64,000 nucleotides of DNA from Martelella lutilitoris (GCF_016598595.1 NZ_CP066788.1:182198-246197), one strand, 5' to 3'; counted from the first letter of the stretch, positions 34,847 to 45,242 are shown. Translations and numbers: made by a program. The notes: generated by a model not told the origin, from the sequence alone.

Positions 34847-36427
34847 ATGAGAAACACGAAATCAGCCATTCAGAAGACCGGCCTCAACCGTCGCGCCTTT
34901 CTGGCCTCCGCAGCCGCGGCCGGATTTGCGGCGACCGCTTCCGGTCTTCTCATTCCGCGCGAAAGCCTTGCGGCCGAAGAGCCGCAGCGCGGCGGTCATC
35001 TCGTTCTCGGCCTCGACGGCGGCCAGACCACCGATATTCTCGATCCCGGCACCTATGCCGGCAGCACCATGTTCCTGGTGGGCTTCACCTGGGGCGACCG
35101 GCTGGTGACCACCGATCCGGTATCCGGCGAGGCGCTGCCGAGCCTTGCCGAAAGCTGGACCTCTTCCGACGACGCGAAGACCTGGACCTTCAAGCTGCGC
35201 AAGGATGTGCGTTTTCATGACGGCACGCCGTTTACCGTCAACGACGCCGCCCAGACGCTCCGCCGCCATTCCGACAAGGATTCCACCTCCGCGGCTCTCG
35301 GCCTTCTCGAAGAGATCGAGACCATCGAGGAAAGCGGCGGGGATCTGGTGATCACGCTGAAGAACGGCAATGCCGACCTGCCGCTGATGCTGACGGACTA
35401 TCACCTGCAGGTCCAGAAGAACGGCGGCATGGATGACCCCAACAGCGCCATCGGCACGGGCCCCTACAAGCTGGAAAGCTTCGAGCCGGGCATTCGCATT
35501 ACCTTCTCGAAGAATGAGGATGACTGGAACGAGGATCGCGGCTTCGTCGACAGCGTCGAGGTTCTGGTCATCAACGACAACACCGCCCGCATCGCGGCCC
35601 TTTCGTCCGGCAAGGTGCATTTCATCAACACGCTCAGCCCGAAGACGATGTCCTTGCTGTCGCGGGCGCCGAATATCGAAACGATCAGCACCAAGGGCAA
35701 GGGCTTCTATTCCTTCCTGATGCATGGCGACACCGCGCCCTTCGATAATAACGATCTCAGAATGGCGCTGAAGCTCGCCATCGACCGCGAGGCGATGCTG
35801 AACACGGTGCTCGGCGGCTATGGCACGCTCGGCAACGATTATCCGGTCAACGATGCCTACGCGCTGGCGCCGACCGATATCCCGCAGCGGGCCTACGATC
35901 CGGAAGAAGCGGCGCACTACTTCAAGAAATCCGGCCACGAAGGCCCGATCCTGCTGCGCACCTCCGATGCCGCCTTTACCGGCGCGGTCGACGCCTCCGT
36001 CCTGTTCCAGGCCAATGCCAAGGAAGCGGGCATCGACCTCCAGCTGCAGCGCGAGCCGGCCGACGGTTACTGGTCGAATGTGTGGAACAAGAAGCCGTTC
36101 TGCGCCTCCTATTGGGGCGGCCGGGCGACGCAGGATATCCGCTACACCACAACCCAGCTTTCAACCTCGACCTGGAACGACACCCGTTTCAAGGACCCCG
36201 AATTCGACAAGATGCTGCTCGAAGCCCGCGCCGAGACCGACCAGGACAAGCGCCGCGCGCTCTACCGCCAGATGGCGATCATGGTGCGCGACAATAGCGG
36301 CCTGATCCTGCCGGTGTTCAACAATTACCTCAATGCCCGCTCGGTGAAGATGCAGGGCTGGATCGACGACGTCGGCAACGACCTGTCCAACGGACAGATC
36401 GCCAGCCGCGCCTGGCTCGTTTCTTGA
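34847..36427 (+). CDS. Family 5 solute-binding protein (dipeptide/oligopeptide type)
   Basis: A periplasmic ligand-binding protein of 526 residues for a Dpp/Opp-like ABC transporter. The ATG at 34847 follows AGGGGAAA. The Tat-type signal is LNRRAFLASAAAAGFAATASG. The mature sequence shows the SBP_bac_5 hallmarks PSLAESWTSSDDAKTWTFKLRKDVRFHDGTPFT and FDNNDLRMALKLAIDREAM. Ligands of this family include peptides, glycosides, opines and nickel complexes; none is proven here. A hairpin follows before the permease genes. Confidence 0.92.
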   Translation: MRNTKSAIQKTGLNRRAFLASAAAAGFAATASGLLIPRESLAAEEPQRGGHLVLGLDGGQTTDILDPGTYAGSTMFLVGFTWGDRLVTTDPVSGEALPSLAESWTSSDDAKTWTFKLRKDVRFHDGTPFTVNDAAQTLRRHSDKDSTSAALGLLEEIETIEESGGDLVITLKNGNADLPLMLTDYHLQVQKNGGMDDPNSAIGTGPYKLESFEPGIRITFSKNEDDWNEDRGFVDSVEVLVINDNTARIAALSSGKVHFINTLSPKTMSLLSRAPNIETISTKGKGFYSFLMHGDTAPFDNNDLRMALKLAIDREAMLNTVLGGYGTLGNDYPVNDAYALAPTDIPQRAYDPEEAAHYFKKSGHEGPILLRTSDAAFTGAVDASVLFQANAKEAGIDLQLQREPADGYWSNVWNKKPFCASYWGGRATQDIRYTTTQLSTSTWNDTRFKDPEFDKMLLEARAETDQDKRRALYRQMAIMVRDNSGLILPVFNNYLNARSVKMQGWIDDVGNDLSNGQIASRAWLVS

Positions 36428-36442
36428 TCCGAAGAAAAGAGG

Positions 36443-36467
36443 AAGCCGCGGGATCAAGCCGCGGCTT
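36443..36467 (+). terminator. Hairpin between binding protein and permease genes
   Basis: AAGCCGCGG (36443-36451) pairs perfectly with CCGCGGCTT (36459-36467) around a 7-nt loop and is followed by TTCAC. It is probably an attenuator that lowers permease expression relative to the binding protein. Confidence 0.55.
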
Positions 36468-36477
36468 TCACACCCCC

Positions 36478-37509
36478 ATGACAGAAACACAACCAACACC
36501 AACCGCCCCTGTCGGCGCGCCCTCTCCCGGCCTGATCTTCGTTTTGCGCGCGCGCTTTCCCATGGCAAGCCGTATCGGCGAGCGGATCGTGCTCGGCATA
36601 GGCCTGCTTCTCGCCAGTTCGATCCTGATCTTCGCCGGGATCGAAATCCTGCCCGGCGACTTCGCCGAGACCTATCTCGGTCAGGCGGCAACGCCGCAGG
36701 CGATCGCCAATCTGCGCGCCGAATTCGGCCTCGACCAGCCGCTCGTGACCCGCTATTTCGACTGGCTCGTCGGCATATTGCATGGCGATTTCGGAACGTC
36801 CTGGGCAAGCGGCCAGTCCGTCAGCGGCCAGATTGCCGCCCGGCTGGGCAATTCGCTGCTTCTGGCGGGCGCCGCAGCCGTGATCGCCGTTCCGCTCGCC
36901 GTCGGCCTTGGCCTTCTCGCCGTGCTCTATCGCGACCGTCTGGCGGACCGGCTGATCAACCTCGTCTCGCTTGCCGCCGTCTCGCTGCCGGAATTCTTCG
37001 TCGCCTATCTGCTGATCATGGTGTTCGTGGTCCAGCATCCGGTCGCAGCCTTTCCGGCCACGGTCTATGACAGTATGAGCCTGTGGCAGAAGCTTCAGAC
37101 CATCATCCTTCCGGTGGCGACGCTGGTTCTGGTGGTGCTCGCCCACATGATGCGGATGACCCGTGCGGCGATCATCAATGTAATGTCCTCCGCCTATATG
37201 GAGACCGCCGAGCTGAAAGGCATCGGCGCGATGCGGGCGATCGTGAAACACGCGGCCCCCAATGCGCTGGCGCCGATCATCAATGTCGTGGCCCTCAACC
37301 TCGCCTATCTGATCGTCGGCGTCGTCGTGGTCGAGGTGGTTTTCGTCTACCCCGGCATGGGCCAGTACATGGTCGATGCGGTGACGATACGCGACTTGCC
37401 GGTGGTGCAGGGCTGCGGGCTGGTCTTCGCCGCGATCTATATTCTGCTCAACATGACAGCCGACATTCTGTCCATTGTCGTCAATCCGCGTCTGAGGCAT
37501 CCGCGATGA
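36478..37509 (+). CDS. ABC transporter permease (DppB-like)
   Basis: Inner-membrane permease of about 343 residues from the ATG at 36478; there is no strong ribosome binding site, and an ATG at 36562 is also possible. It has six helices, the DppB signature region RAEFGLDQPLVTRYFDWLVGILHGDFGTSW, and the EAA-type loop ETAELKGIGAMRAIVKHAAPNALAPI near the C-terminus. It overlaps the next permease gene by four bases (ATGA). Confidence 0.9.
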   Translation: MTETQPTPTAPVGAPSPGLIFVLRARFPMASRIGERIVLGIGLLLASSILIFAGIEILPGDFAETYLGQAATPQAIANLRAEFGLDQPLVTRYFDWLVGILHGDFGTSWASGQSVSGQIAARLGNSLLLAGAAAVIAVPLAVGLGLLAVLYRDRLADRLINLVSLAAVSLPEFFVAYLLIMVFVVQHPVAAFPATVYDSMSLWQKLQTIILPVATLVLVVLAHMMRMTRAAIINVMSSAYMETAELKGIGAMRAIVKHAAPNALAPIINVVALNLAYLIVGVVVVEVVFVYPGMGQYMVDAVTIRDLPVVQGCGLVFAAIYILLNMTADILSIVVNPRLRHPR

Positions 37510-38330
37510 ATATCCGTTCCGTTCCGCTGACGGCGTGGATCGGCATGGCCGGTATCGCCATCGCCGTCATCGCCGCCGTCTTTGCGCCCTTTCTCGCGCC
37601 CTACGGCGAAAATCAGGTTGTCGGAAGCCCCTGGGAGGCGGCGAGCGCGGCCTTTCCGCTCGGGACCGACAATCTCGGCCGGGACCTGCTGTCGCGCATG
37701 ATCTACGGCGCGCGCATGACGCTGTTCGTGTCGTTTTGCGCCACCGTGCTTGCCTTCTCGCTGGGCGTTGTCCTGAGCTTCGTAGCGGCCGTCATGCGCG
37801 GCATAGTCGATATGGGCCTGTCGCGCCTCAACGACCTGATGATGTCGATCCCGACGCTGATCTTCGCGCTGATCGTGCTGGCGGCGCTGCCCCAGAACCT
37901 GTTCGTGCTGATCGTGGTCATGGCGGTGCTCGATTCCACCCGCGTGTTCCGTCTCGGACGGGCACTGGCGGGCGATATCGCCGTGATGGACTTCGTCGAG
38001 GCGGCAAGGCTGCGCGGCGAAAAGACGGTCTGGATCGTGTTCCGCGAGATCCTGCCGAACGCGATGACGCCGTTGCTTGCCGAATTCGGCCTGCGGCTCG
38101 CCTTCGCCGTTCTGTTCATCTCCACCCTGTCTTTCCTCGGGCTCGGCATCCAGCCGCCGACCGCCGACTGGGGCGGCATGGTCAAGGACAACAAGGACGG
38201 CATCATCTTCGGCGTGTCCGCGGCGCTGGTGCCGGGGGCCGCGATTGCCGCGCTCACCATCTCCATCAATCTCGTCGTCGACTGGCTGCTGAAACGCACA
38301 TCCAGCCTGAAAGGAGGCCGCGGTGGCTGA
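37506..38330 (+). CDS. ABC transporter permease (DppC-like)
   Basis: 274-residue inner-membrane permease. FPLGTDNLGRDLLSRMIYGARMTL is the DppC-type N-terminal motif, and EAARLRGEKTVWIVFREILPNAMTPL is the EAA loop. Pairs with the preceding DppB-like protein to form the channel. Translational overlap on both sides ties it to the DppB-like and ATPase genes. Confidence 0.92.
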   Translation: MNIRSVPLTAWIGMAGIAIAVIAAVFAPFLAPYGENQVVGSPWEAASAAFPLGTDNLGRDLLSRMIYGARMTLFVSFCATVLAFSLGVVLSFVAAVMRGIVDMGLSRLNDLMMSIPTLIFALIVLAALPQNLFVLIVVMAVLDSTRVFRLGRALAGDIAVMDFVEAARLRGEKTVWIVFREILPNAMTPLLAEFGLRLAFAVLFISTLSFLGLGIQPPTADWGGMVKDNKDGIIFGVSAALVPGAAIAALTISINLVVDWLLKRTSSLKGGRGG

Positions 38331-39975
38331 GCTTCAAACATCGGACGAATCCCCTCTGCTTCAGGTCCGTAACCTGCAGATCGGCGCGATGGCCTATCCG
38401 CCGGGCGAACGCCCGCATCCGATCGAGATCGTCAAGGACGTGAGTTTCACGCTGGAACGCGGCAAGGTGCTCGGGCTGATCGGCGAATCGGGCGCGGGCA
38501 AGTCCACCATCGGGCTCTCGCCGCTCGCCTATGGGCGCGGCGGCGTCACCATCACCGGCGGCGAAGTGCTGTTGGACGGCGTCGATATCCTGAAGCTCGG
38601 CAAGTCCGGCACGCGGGCGCTGCGCGGCGCGCGGGTCTGCTATGTCTCGCAATCGGCGGCGGCCTCGTTCAATCCGGCCCACAAGCTCGGCGATCAGGTG
38701 ATCGAGGCGACCGTGCGCCACGGGCTGATGAGCCGTGGCAAGGCCCGGAAGCGTGCTGTCGAACTGTTCGATATCCTCGGCCTGCCGGATCCGGAGAGTT
38801 TCGGCAACCGCTATCCCCACCAGGTGTCCGGCGGACAGTTGCAGCGGGCGATGACGGCGATGGCGCTCTGCAGCCATCCGGAACTGATCGTCTTCGACGA
38901 GCCGACAACGGCGCTGGACGTCACCACCCAGATCGACGTTCTGGCCGCGATCAAAAATGCGATCGCCAGGACCGGAACCGCCGCGCTCTACATCACCCAT
39001 GACCTCGCGGTAGTGGCCCAGGTCGCCGACGACATCATGGTGCTGCGCAACGGCGAAACCGTGGAATATGGCAGCGTTGAAAAGATCATCGAAAACCCCG
39101 ATGCCGAATACACCCGCGAACTGGTGAATGTCCGCGCGATCCGCCACGCGGAGGCCGCCGACCAGTCCGACCGCTTCTTCGAGATGAACAACATCTCGGC
39201 CTCCTACGGCACCATGCCGGTGCTGTTTGATGTGTCGCTGCATGTTCCCAAGGGGCAGACGCTCGCGATTGTCGGCGAATCCGGTTCGGGCAAATCGACA
39301 CTTGCGCGGGTCGCCACCGGGCTTCTGCCGCCGACAGCCGGTAGCGTGCGGTTCAATGGAAAAGACCTGCCGCCGGCGCTGAAGAACCGCAGCCGCGAGG
39401 AGCTGCGGCAGCTTCAGCTGATCTATCAGATGGCCGACACCGCCATGAACCCGCGCCAGACCGTGGGCGGCATCATCGGCAGGGCTGTGACCTTCTACGA
39501 GGGCCTGCGCGGTTCGGCGCGCCACAGCCGGGTCAACGAGTTGCTCGAGCAGATCGAAATGGGCAGCGGTTTCTACGACCGTTACCCCGCCGAGCTTTCC
39601 GGCGGCCAGAAACAGCGCGTGGCGATTGCCCGCGCGCTGGCCGCCCGGCCGGAGCTGATCATCTGCGACGAACCGACCTCGGCGCTCGACCCGCTGGTGG
39701 CCGACGGCATTTTGAAGCTGCTGCTGCAGCTTCAGAAGGAAAAGCAGCTTTCCTACATCTTCATCACCCACGACATCGCCATTGTCCGGGCGATTGCCGA
39801 CAGCGTGGCGGTGATGCATCAGGGCAAATTGGTCCGTTTCGGCCCCAAGGCGGAGGCGCTTTCCCCGCCCTTCGACGACTATACCGATCTGCTGCTGAAA
39901 TCCGTGCCCGAAATGAAGATCGGCTGGCTGGAAGAGGTGCTTGCCAACCGCAGGACTTCCAGCGCCGGCAACTGA
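38323..39975 (+). CDS. Fused ABC ATPase (DppD-DppF in one chain)
   Basis: 550-residue protein with two nucleotide-binding domains, each with a Walker A (GESGAGKST near residue 59; GESGSGKST near 320), a signature ([25 protein letters not shown]) and a Walker B ([26 protein letters not shown]). It replaces the usual separate DppD and DppF. The start is GTG at 38323, overlapping the DppC-like stop by eight bases. Confidence 0.92.
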   Translation: MAELQTSDESPLLQVRNLQIGAMAYPPGERPHPIEIVKDVSFTLERGKVLGLIGESGAGKSTIGLSPLAYGRGGVTITGGEVLLDGVDILKLGKSGTRALRGARVCYVSQSAAASFNPAHKLGDQVIEATVRHGLMSRGKARKRAVELFDILGLPDPESFGNRYPHQVSGGQLQRAMTAMALCSHPELIVFDEPTTALDVTTQIDVLAAIKNAIARTGTAALYITHDLAVVAQVADDIMVLRNGETVEYGSVEKIIENPDAEYTRELVNVRAIRHAEAADQSDRFFEMNNISASYGTMPVLFDVSLHVPKGQTLAIVGESGSGKSTLARVATGLLPPTAGSVRFNGKDLPPALKNRSREELRQLQLIYQMADTAMNPRQTVGGIIGRAVTFYEGLRGSARHSRVNELLEQIEMGSGFYDRYPAELSGGQKQRVAIARALAARPELIICDEPTSALDPLVADGILKLLLQLQKEKQLSYIFITHDIAIVRAIADSVAVMHQGKLVRFGPKAEALSPPFDDYTDLLLKSVPEMKIGWLEEVLANRRTSSAGN

Positions 39976-39986
39976 CACATTCCGGC

Positions 39987-40006
39987 CGGGCCACCCCTCC
40001 GGCCCG
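39987..40006 (+). terminator. Short GC hairpin between ATPase and CocE-like genes
   Basis: CGGGCC (39987-39992) pairs with GGCCCG (40001-40006) around an 8-nt loop, without a T-tract. It is weak and at most partial in its effect. Confidence 0.3.
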
Positions 40007-40049
40007 CGCTCCCTTACTGACAGACCCCGAATACGAAAAGGTCAAAACC

Positions 40050-42044
40050 ATGGCGAAACAAGGTTTTACGACGTCCGAGGACCAGTGGATCACGCTTGCG
40101 GACGGCACGCGCCTGGCAACGCGAATCTGGATGCCGGACGGCGCGGCCGACAAGCCGGTGCCAACCGTGCTGGAATATCTGCCCTACCGCAAGCGCGGCG
40201 GAACCGATCCGCGCGACGAATCCACCTATCCGGTCTTCGCCGCCGCCGGCATTGCCGGTGTGCGGGTCGATATCCGCGGGTCGGGCGAATCCGACGGCGT
40301 CATCGATGGCGAATATACCCCGCGCGAACTCTCCGATGCCTGTGAAATTCTCGAATGGATCGCCGCACAGCCCTGGTCGAACGGCAATGTCGGCATGATG
40401 GGCATTTCCTGGGGCGGGTTCAACTGCCTGCAGGTGGCCGCCCTCAAGCCGCCGCAGTTGAAGGCCGTGATCTCGATCGCCTCCACCGTCGACCGTTACA
40501 ATGACGATATTCACTACAAGAACGGCACGCATCTCTCCGCCCAGCTCTCATGGGCGGGCACGATGCTCGCCTATCAGTCGCGCACGCCGGATATCGATCT
40601 CGTCGGCGACCGGTGGAAGGACATGTGGCTGGAGCGGCTGGAAGGCCAGCCCTTCTTCATGGAGGAATGGCTTGCCCATCAGCGCCGCGACGATTTCTGG
40701 AAACACGGGTCGATCTGCGAGGATTTCGACGGGTTCCCGGTTCCCGCGCTGGTCATTGCCGGCTGGGCGGATGGCTATCGCAATACGCCGCTGAAGGCGA
40801 TCGAGGGCCTCGGCGACAGGGGCAAGGCGATCGTCGGCCCGTGGGTGCACAAATATCCGCATTTCGCCTGGCCGAAACCGCGCATGGACTTCCACGCCGA
40901 AGCCATCGCCTGGTGGAAACGCTGGCTGGACGATGCCGGTAATGGTGCTGAACAGCTCCCGCAGATGCGCGCCTATATCCTCGATGGACCGCGCCCGGCG
41001 CTGAGGCGCGACAGCGATCCCGGCTACTGGGTCGCCAAGCAGTCCTGGGAAGCGCCAGAGACGGACACTCTGACGGTTGGAGCCGACGGCACGCTCAACG
41101 CGACAGGTGGCAGCGAGGGCACAGGCGACATCTATCTGCGCTCCCCGCTCGACACCGGCATCAGCGGCGGCGAATGGTTCACGCTGAAGCCTGACGCGGA
41201 GATCGCCGGCGATCAGCGCAGCGATGACGGCGGTTCGCTGACCTTCCAGACAGCGCCGCTTGCGGAAGAGGCCGTCTATCTAGGCGCGCCGGAACTTACC
41301 GTCGATGTTGCCTGCGAGGGCGACTGGGAAAACCTCGCCGTGCGGATCATCGATGTCCATCCCGACGGCACGGAGACCCGCGCCTGCTACGGCGTCCTGA
41401 ACCTTGCCCATCGCGACGGTAACGAAACGCCGGCCAAGATGCCGCGCGGCGAGAAGACGCGCATCACCATGCAGCTTGACGCCATGGGCTATCGCTTCGC
41501 GCCGGGCCATCGCATCAAGCTCGCGCTTTCCACAAGCTACTGGCCGATCATTCTGCCGTCACCCGAAGCGCCGGGGCTCACGATCGATACCGCGAGCATC
41601 CGCCTTGCCCTGCCGCTCCTCGGCGATCATGAGCGCATCACCGTCGCCGAGCCGGAAAACCCAAATCCGCTGCCGCAATATGAAATGCGGTCACCGGAGG
41701 AGACCCGCCGCTCGGTCGAAAAGGATCTGGTCACAGGGCTGACCCACTACCGCATCTACGAAGACACCGGGCTGGAAGTGCATCCGCAAAATGGATTGCG
41801 CACGCAGGAAATCCGCAATGAGGACTGGTCGATCGACCCCAACGACCCGCTGTCGATGAAGGGCGATATCGACTGGAATATCCGGATCGAGCGCGATGGC
41901 TGGTCGGTTTCGACCAGGACAACCACGACAATGCGCTGCACGAATAAGGACTGGATCATCGCGGCAAGCGTGACGGCATTCGAAGGCGACCGCGAAATCT
42001 TCGCGAAGTCCTTCGAACAGCGCATCCCCCGCGATTTCATGTAG
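40050..42044 (+). CDS. CocE/NonD-family hydrolase (X-Pro dipeptidyl-peptidase S15-like)
   Basis: 664-residue cytoplasmic serine hydrolase with no signal peptide. RGSGESDG is the oxyanion-turn region, GISWGGFNCLQVAA the nucleophile elbow (Ser near 125), and the C-terminal half is the jelly-roll domain (EELTLGAPELTVDVAC-like strands, APGHRIKLALSTSYWP). Members cleave X-Pro peptides, acyl esters or beta-lactam and cocaine-like esters. It follows the transporter ATPase gene by 74 bases, separated by a short GC hairpin at 39987-40006, and probably processes the imported compound. Confidence 0.9.
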   Translation: MAKQGFTTSEDQWITLADGTRLATRIWMPDGAADKPVPTVLEYLPYRKRGGTDPRDESTYPVFAAAGIAGVRVDIRGSGESDGVIDGEYTPRELSDACEILEWIAAQPWSNGNVGMMGISWGGFNCLQVAALKPPQLKAVISIASTVDRYNDDIHYKNGTHLSAQLSWAGTMLAYQSRTPDIDLVGDRWKDMWLERLEGQPFFMEEWLAHQRRDDFWKHGSICEDFDGFPVPALVIAGWADGYRNTPLKAIEGLGDRGKAIVGPWVHKYPHFAWPKPRMDFHAEAIAWWKRWLDDAGNGAEQLPQMRAYILDGPRPALRRDSDPGYWVAKQSWEAPETDTLTVGADGTLNATGGSEGTGDIYLRSPLDTGISGGEWFTLKPDAEIAGDQRSDDGGSLTFQTAPLAEEAVYLGAPELTVDVACEGDWENLAVRIIDVHPDGTETRACYGVLNLAHRDGNETPAKMPRGEKTRITMQLDAMGYRFAPGHRIKLALSTSYWPIILPSPEAPGLTIDTASIRLALPLLGDHERITVAEPENPNPLPQYEMRSPEETRRSVEKDLVTGLTHYRIYEDTGLEVHPQNGLRTQEIRNEDWSIDPNDPLSMKGDIDWNIRIERDGWSVSTRTTTTMRCTNKDWIIAASVTAFEGDREIFAKSFEQRIPRDFM

Positions 42045-42224
42045 TCGGCGCTGCCGCCGGGCATCGGGCGATGGATCGACATCCCCCGATGCTCCGCTTT
42101 CCATCTATTGAGATGTCGGATGGACAAAAGCCGGATTCTGCTTTTCGCTCGACGCCGCAATGGCGACGGCGAGGAAGCGGAAGGTGCCTGCCATTCTGTG
42201 TACTTCCGCCGCCAGCCGACACCG

Positions 42225-42776
42225 CTACATCAGGTTGGGCAACAGAAGCGCGATCGTGGGGAAAATCAGGATCAGGACGAGACGGACGACATCGACGACC
42301 AGAAAGCTCGAAAGCCCCCTGAATATCGTCGCAAGCGAGACGTCCTTGACCACCGAGCGCAACACGAAGGCGTTGAGGCCCATGGGCGGCGTGATGTAGC
42401 TGACCTCGGTGACGATCACGACATAAATGCCGAACCAGATCAGATCAAAGCCGTATTGGGCGACGATCGGATAGAAAATCGGCACGGTCAGCGTAATCAT
42501 CGACAGGCCTTCCAGCATGCAGCCGAGCACGAGGTAAATCAGGGTGATCATCAGGATCACGCCCCACGGATTGTCGCCGAAACCCGTCAGAATGGTCTGC
42601 ATGTCGCTCGTCATGCCGGAGAGATTGACATAATTGGCGAATGTCAGCGCGCCGAACAGGATGAAATTCATCATCGCTGTGGTCTTGGCCGTGTCGTAAA
42701 GCGTCGAAAGCGCTTCCAGCGTGGCGTACGAAGGCTGTGCCATGCTGCGCCAGCGCGCGGGCGTCAGGCTCTCCAT
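42225..42776 (-). pseudogene. TRAP transporter large permease (DctM/SiaM), C-terminal remnant
   Basis: About 180 residues survive of a protein that is normally near 430: TTAMMNFILFGALTFANYVNLSGM, GVILMITLIYLVLGCMLEGLSMITLTVPIFYPIV and EVSYITPPMGLNAFVLRSVVKD. These are the last helices, including the substrate-binding TPPMG-type turn. No N-terminal half, small subunit or binding protein is found upstream. The fragment directly follows the KdgF-like cupin gene on the same strand, hinting that the locus once had a TRAP importer. Confidence 0.75.
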
Positions 42777-42862
42777 GCGGACGCCGTCAATCGTGATTTC
42801 GCACCTCGTTACAAGCCTTGAGTTCCAAACCGGAAGTGCGTTGTGGCGGGGCTCAAGACCGC

Positions 42863-43192
42863 TCAGGATAATTTCAGAAAGTCCTCACGCATCGGCACGA
42901 AAGTGTCGAGCAGCTTGCCGGCTTTCAGGCAGCGGCAGCCATGCGGAACATCGGGAGCCTTGTAGAGCAAGTCGCCGGCCTTCACGATCTTGGTTTCATC
43001 GCCGATGGTGAATTCGAACGTGCCGGAAAGAACATAGGTGAACTGCTCATGGTAGTGGTGATGAAGCGGCCCGATGGCGCCTTCCTCGAAGGATACTTCG
43101 ACCGACATGCCGTTTTCGCTGTAGGCAAGGATTTTCCGGCTCACGCCGTCACCCAGATCCTCGACCTGGACGTCATTGCTGTAAACAAACAT
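42863..43192 (-). CDS. KdgF-like cupin (unsaturated uronate conversion)
   Basis: 109-residue single-cupin protein with excellent ribosome binding site AAAGGAGG. HHHYHEQFTYVLSGTFEFTIGDE holds the metal-binding His triad and Glu, and PDVPHGCRCL supplies the last His. The sequence FVYSNDVQVEDLGDGVSRKILAYSENGM and C-terminal PMREDFL closely match the KdgF group, which turns unsaturated uronates from pectin or alginate into linear ketones. Sits right after a polysaccharide lyase gene, in line with that role. Symbol omitted because activity is not proven. Confidence 0.8.
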   Translation of the reverse strand: MFVYSNDVQVEDLGDGVSRKILAYSENGMSVEVSFEEGAIGPLHHHYHEQFTYVLSGTFEFTIGDETKIVKAGDLLYKAPDVPHGCRCLKAGKLLDTFVPMREDFLKLS

Positions 43193-43228
43193 CTTTCTTC
43201 CTCCTTTCGACAGGACGAAAACCGTCCG

Positions 43229-45169
43229 TCATTCAACGTGCATCGTCAGTCCGAAACGGGCCCTGGCGAGATCTGCAGCCTCAAAGCAAATGCGGAAGAT
43301 GCGCCCGCCCCAGACTTCCAGATGGCGCGGATCGGTGATCTCGATCGGTTCCACATTACGGACGCGCAGATTTTCCGGCGTAATGACGAGTGTTCTGTTC
43401 TCACCGGCTATCCGGCATGATCCGTCCTCCTGCACCGTGATCTTTCGGTCGGAGACATGCAGCGGCAGCATGAAGCGTCTCAGCGGTACGCCGAGCGTTA
43501 CTTCGTCATCGATCCGGATTTCGGCGGCCTCGTGGCTGAACGTGATCTTGCGATGGATGCGTCGAGAGCCCGGCTCGCTGAAATAGGCCGGCCCGGCGTC
43601 GAGGCTGAGGACAGTTGAGACGCCGTCATGCCGGTAATCAACATCGCGCGCGGCAGCCCCCGCCCCTGCATACTGCAGCTGTTCATTGACGCTCGGAACA
43701 TTATGACCCTTCGAGCTGATGTGCCACATGTCGTAGCGCGTTTCGGTAAAGGTCGCGCGCGAATAGGCGCCTTGCCCGAGGTCGATGATCATCGGTTCAC
43801 CATCGAGATAGACGCTGAAATGCCCGACGTCGTTATGGGAGTGATGGTTGACCTCCGGATCATTGCTGCCGGCGATTGCGCTCAGCATCAGGCCCGTTCC
43901 CGGTCGCTCATCCGAGCGCGCGATCATCATCTGCATATCGGCAAGCCAAACACTTTTTTCGCAGGTCCGGGGCACGGCATTCCGGTTTTCAGGCGTCCAG
44001 AACAAAAGCCGGGTCAGATGCACGAGAAACTGCCGGGCATAGTCATTGCGTCCCCGCGCCCTGCCCGGATTGGCAAGCTTGCGCGCCGCCAGCCGGTCGA
44101 TATCCTCGCTGACGAGGCTTGCAAGCTGCTCCGAACCGATCAGACCGGCATAGCGGCTCAAAAGCCCCTGGTCGAGGTCGAGCTTCAGGCCGCCATCGGC
44201 GAAGTTGACGAAGAGGTTCTCGCCGATGTTGAGGGGCAGGATATGCTCCCCGAAATTGCGGAATTTCTCATTTTCCGCTGCGTTCAGGGAGAGGCCGAAA
44301 CGCTCTTCGACGAGGCTGACAAACCCGGCAAGTCGCCCTGCGCTCACAACCCAGTAGCCGGGCCCCTCGATACAGGCGCCCGATGGCTCGATCGTGTCGA
44401 AGAAGCGCTGCATCGGCACCATGAGTTTCAGCGCAAGACTGACGAGCCGTTGTTCGTCCTCGACCGTATAGCAGGCGGCCAGCAGAAGATTATGCGAACA
44501 CCACGCCGTCCAGTTGTTGCGCCCGAGATACCAGCCATAAAGCTTGGGTCCTTCTAGCAATTGCAGTGCGCGCCGGTCGATTTCGCCATGAATGCGGTGG
44601 TAGAGCGACGGTACCGTTTCCAGCAATGTATGCTTGAGAAGATAGCATGTCTCGGCCAGCGTCGCGGCCGTTTCACAGGCGAACAGATCGAGATAATCGT
44701 CGCCGGGCACCGGCAGGGGATCATCCTCTTTCCAGGGATTGGCCCGCTTGAACATCACCATGTCGTGCTGGCCGGCAAAATTATGCGCCGGCACGCACCA
44801 GCTCACCTCGCCGAGAATTTCCCAGAGATAGTCGATGATCTTCGCAAGATATGTGCCCTTGGCCGTCAGGCATTCCGCGATGACGAGATGCGACAGTTCG
44901 TAGCGCCGGCGAAAGTAGCTTTCCTCGTAAAAGGTCCGGTCGCCATTGGTCATGAAATTCATGTACATCGTGCCGGTCAGCGGATCGATCTCTTCATCCA
45001 GAAGCTGGTCGGCAACGGCGATGATGGCCGCAACCGGCATTTTCAAAGCCGGTTCTTCGGCAACGGCCGCCCACCGGTCACGCGCCTCGATACCGGGAAA
45101 CGGTTTCCAGTCTTTGTGTTTTTGCAGTCCATCAAGGAGCCGCTCTATTTTCATCGCATCTTTGAACAT
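43229..45169 (-). CDS. Heparinase II/III-family lyase (acidic polysaccharide)
   Basis: 646 residues from the ATG at 45169; an ATG at 45223 is an alternative. The N-terminal half is an alpha/alpha toroid (LGRNNWTAWCSHNLLLAACY contains the Asn/His catalytic-type residues), and the C-terminal half has the beta-sandwich domain with NHHSHNDVGHFSVYLDGEPMIIDLG, the metal and substrate loop of PF07940. Lyases of this fold cleave alginate, heparin-like or other uronates by beta-elimination. There is no signal peptide, so it probably acts in the cytoplasm on imported oligosaccharides. The gene follows the CUT1 ATPase and precedes the KdgF-like cupin. Confidence 0.88.
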   Translation of the reverse strand: MFKDAMKIERLLDGLQKHKDWKPFPGIEARDRWAAVAEEPALKMPVAAIIAVADQLLDEEIDPLTGTMYMNFMTNGDRTFYEESYFRRRYELSHLVIAECLTAKGTYLAKIIDYLWEILGEVSWCVPAHNFAGQHDMVMFKRANPWKEDDPLPVPGDDYLDLFACETAATLAETCYLLKHTLLETVPSLYHRIHGEIDRRALQLLEGPKLYGWYLGRNNWTAWCSHNLLLAACYTVEDEQRLVSLALKLMVPMQRFFDTIEPSGACIEGPGYWVVSAGRLAGFVSLVEERFGLSLNAAENEKFRNFGEHILPLNIGENLFVNFADGGLKLDLDQGLLSRYAGLIGSEQLASLVSEDIDRLAARKLANPGRARGRNDYARQFLVHLTRLLFWTPENRNAVPRTCEKSVWLADMQMMIARSDERPGTGLMLSAIAGSNDPEVNHHSHNDVGHFSVYLDGEPMIIDLGQGAYSRATFTETRYDMWHISSKGHNVPSVNEQLQYAGAGAAARDVDYRHDGVSTVLSLDAGPAYFSEPGSRRIHRKITFSHEAAEIRIDDEVTLGVPLRRFMLPLHVSDRKITVQEDGSCRIAGENRTLVITPENLRVRNVEPIEITDPRHLEVWGGRIFRICFEAADLARARFGLTMHVE

Positions 45170-45242
45170 TTCAATTTCCCGTTCGGGCACAGGCCGATGA
45201 CCGCTGAGCGGCCGGCTGGTCATTTTCGATATGTCTTGCGCT

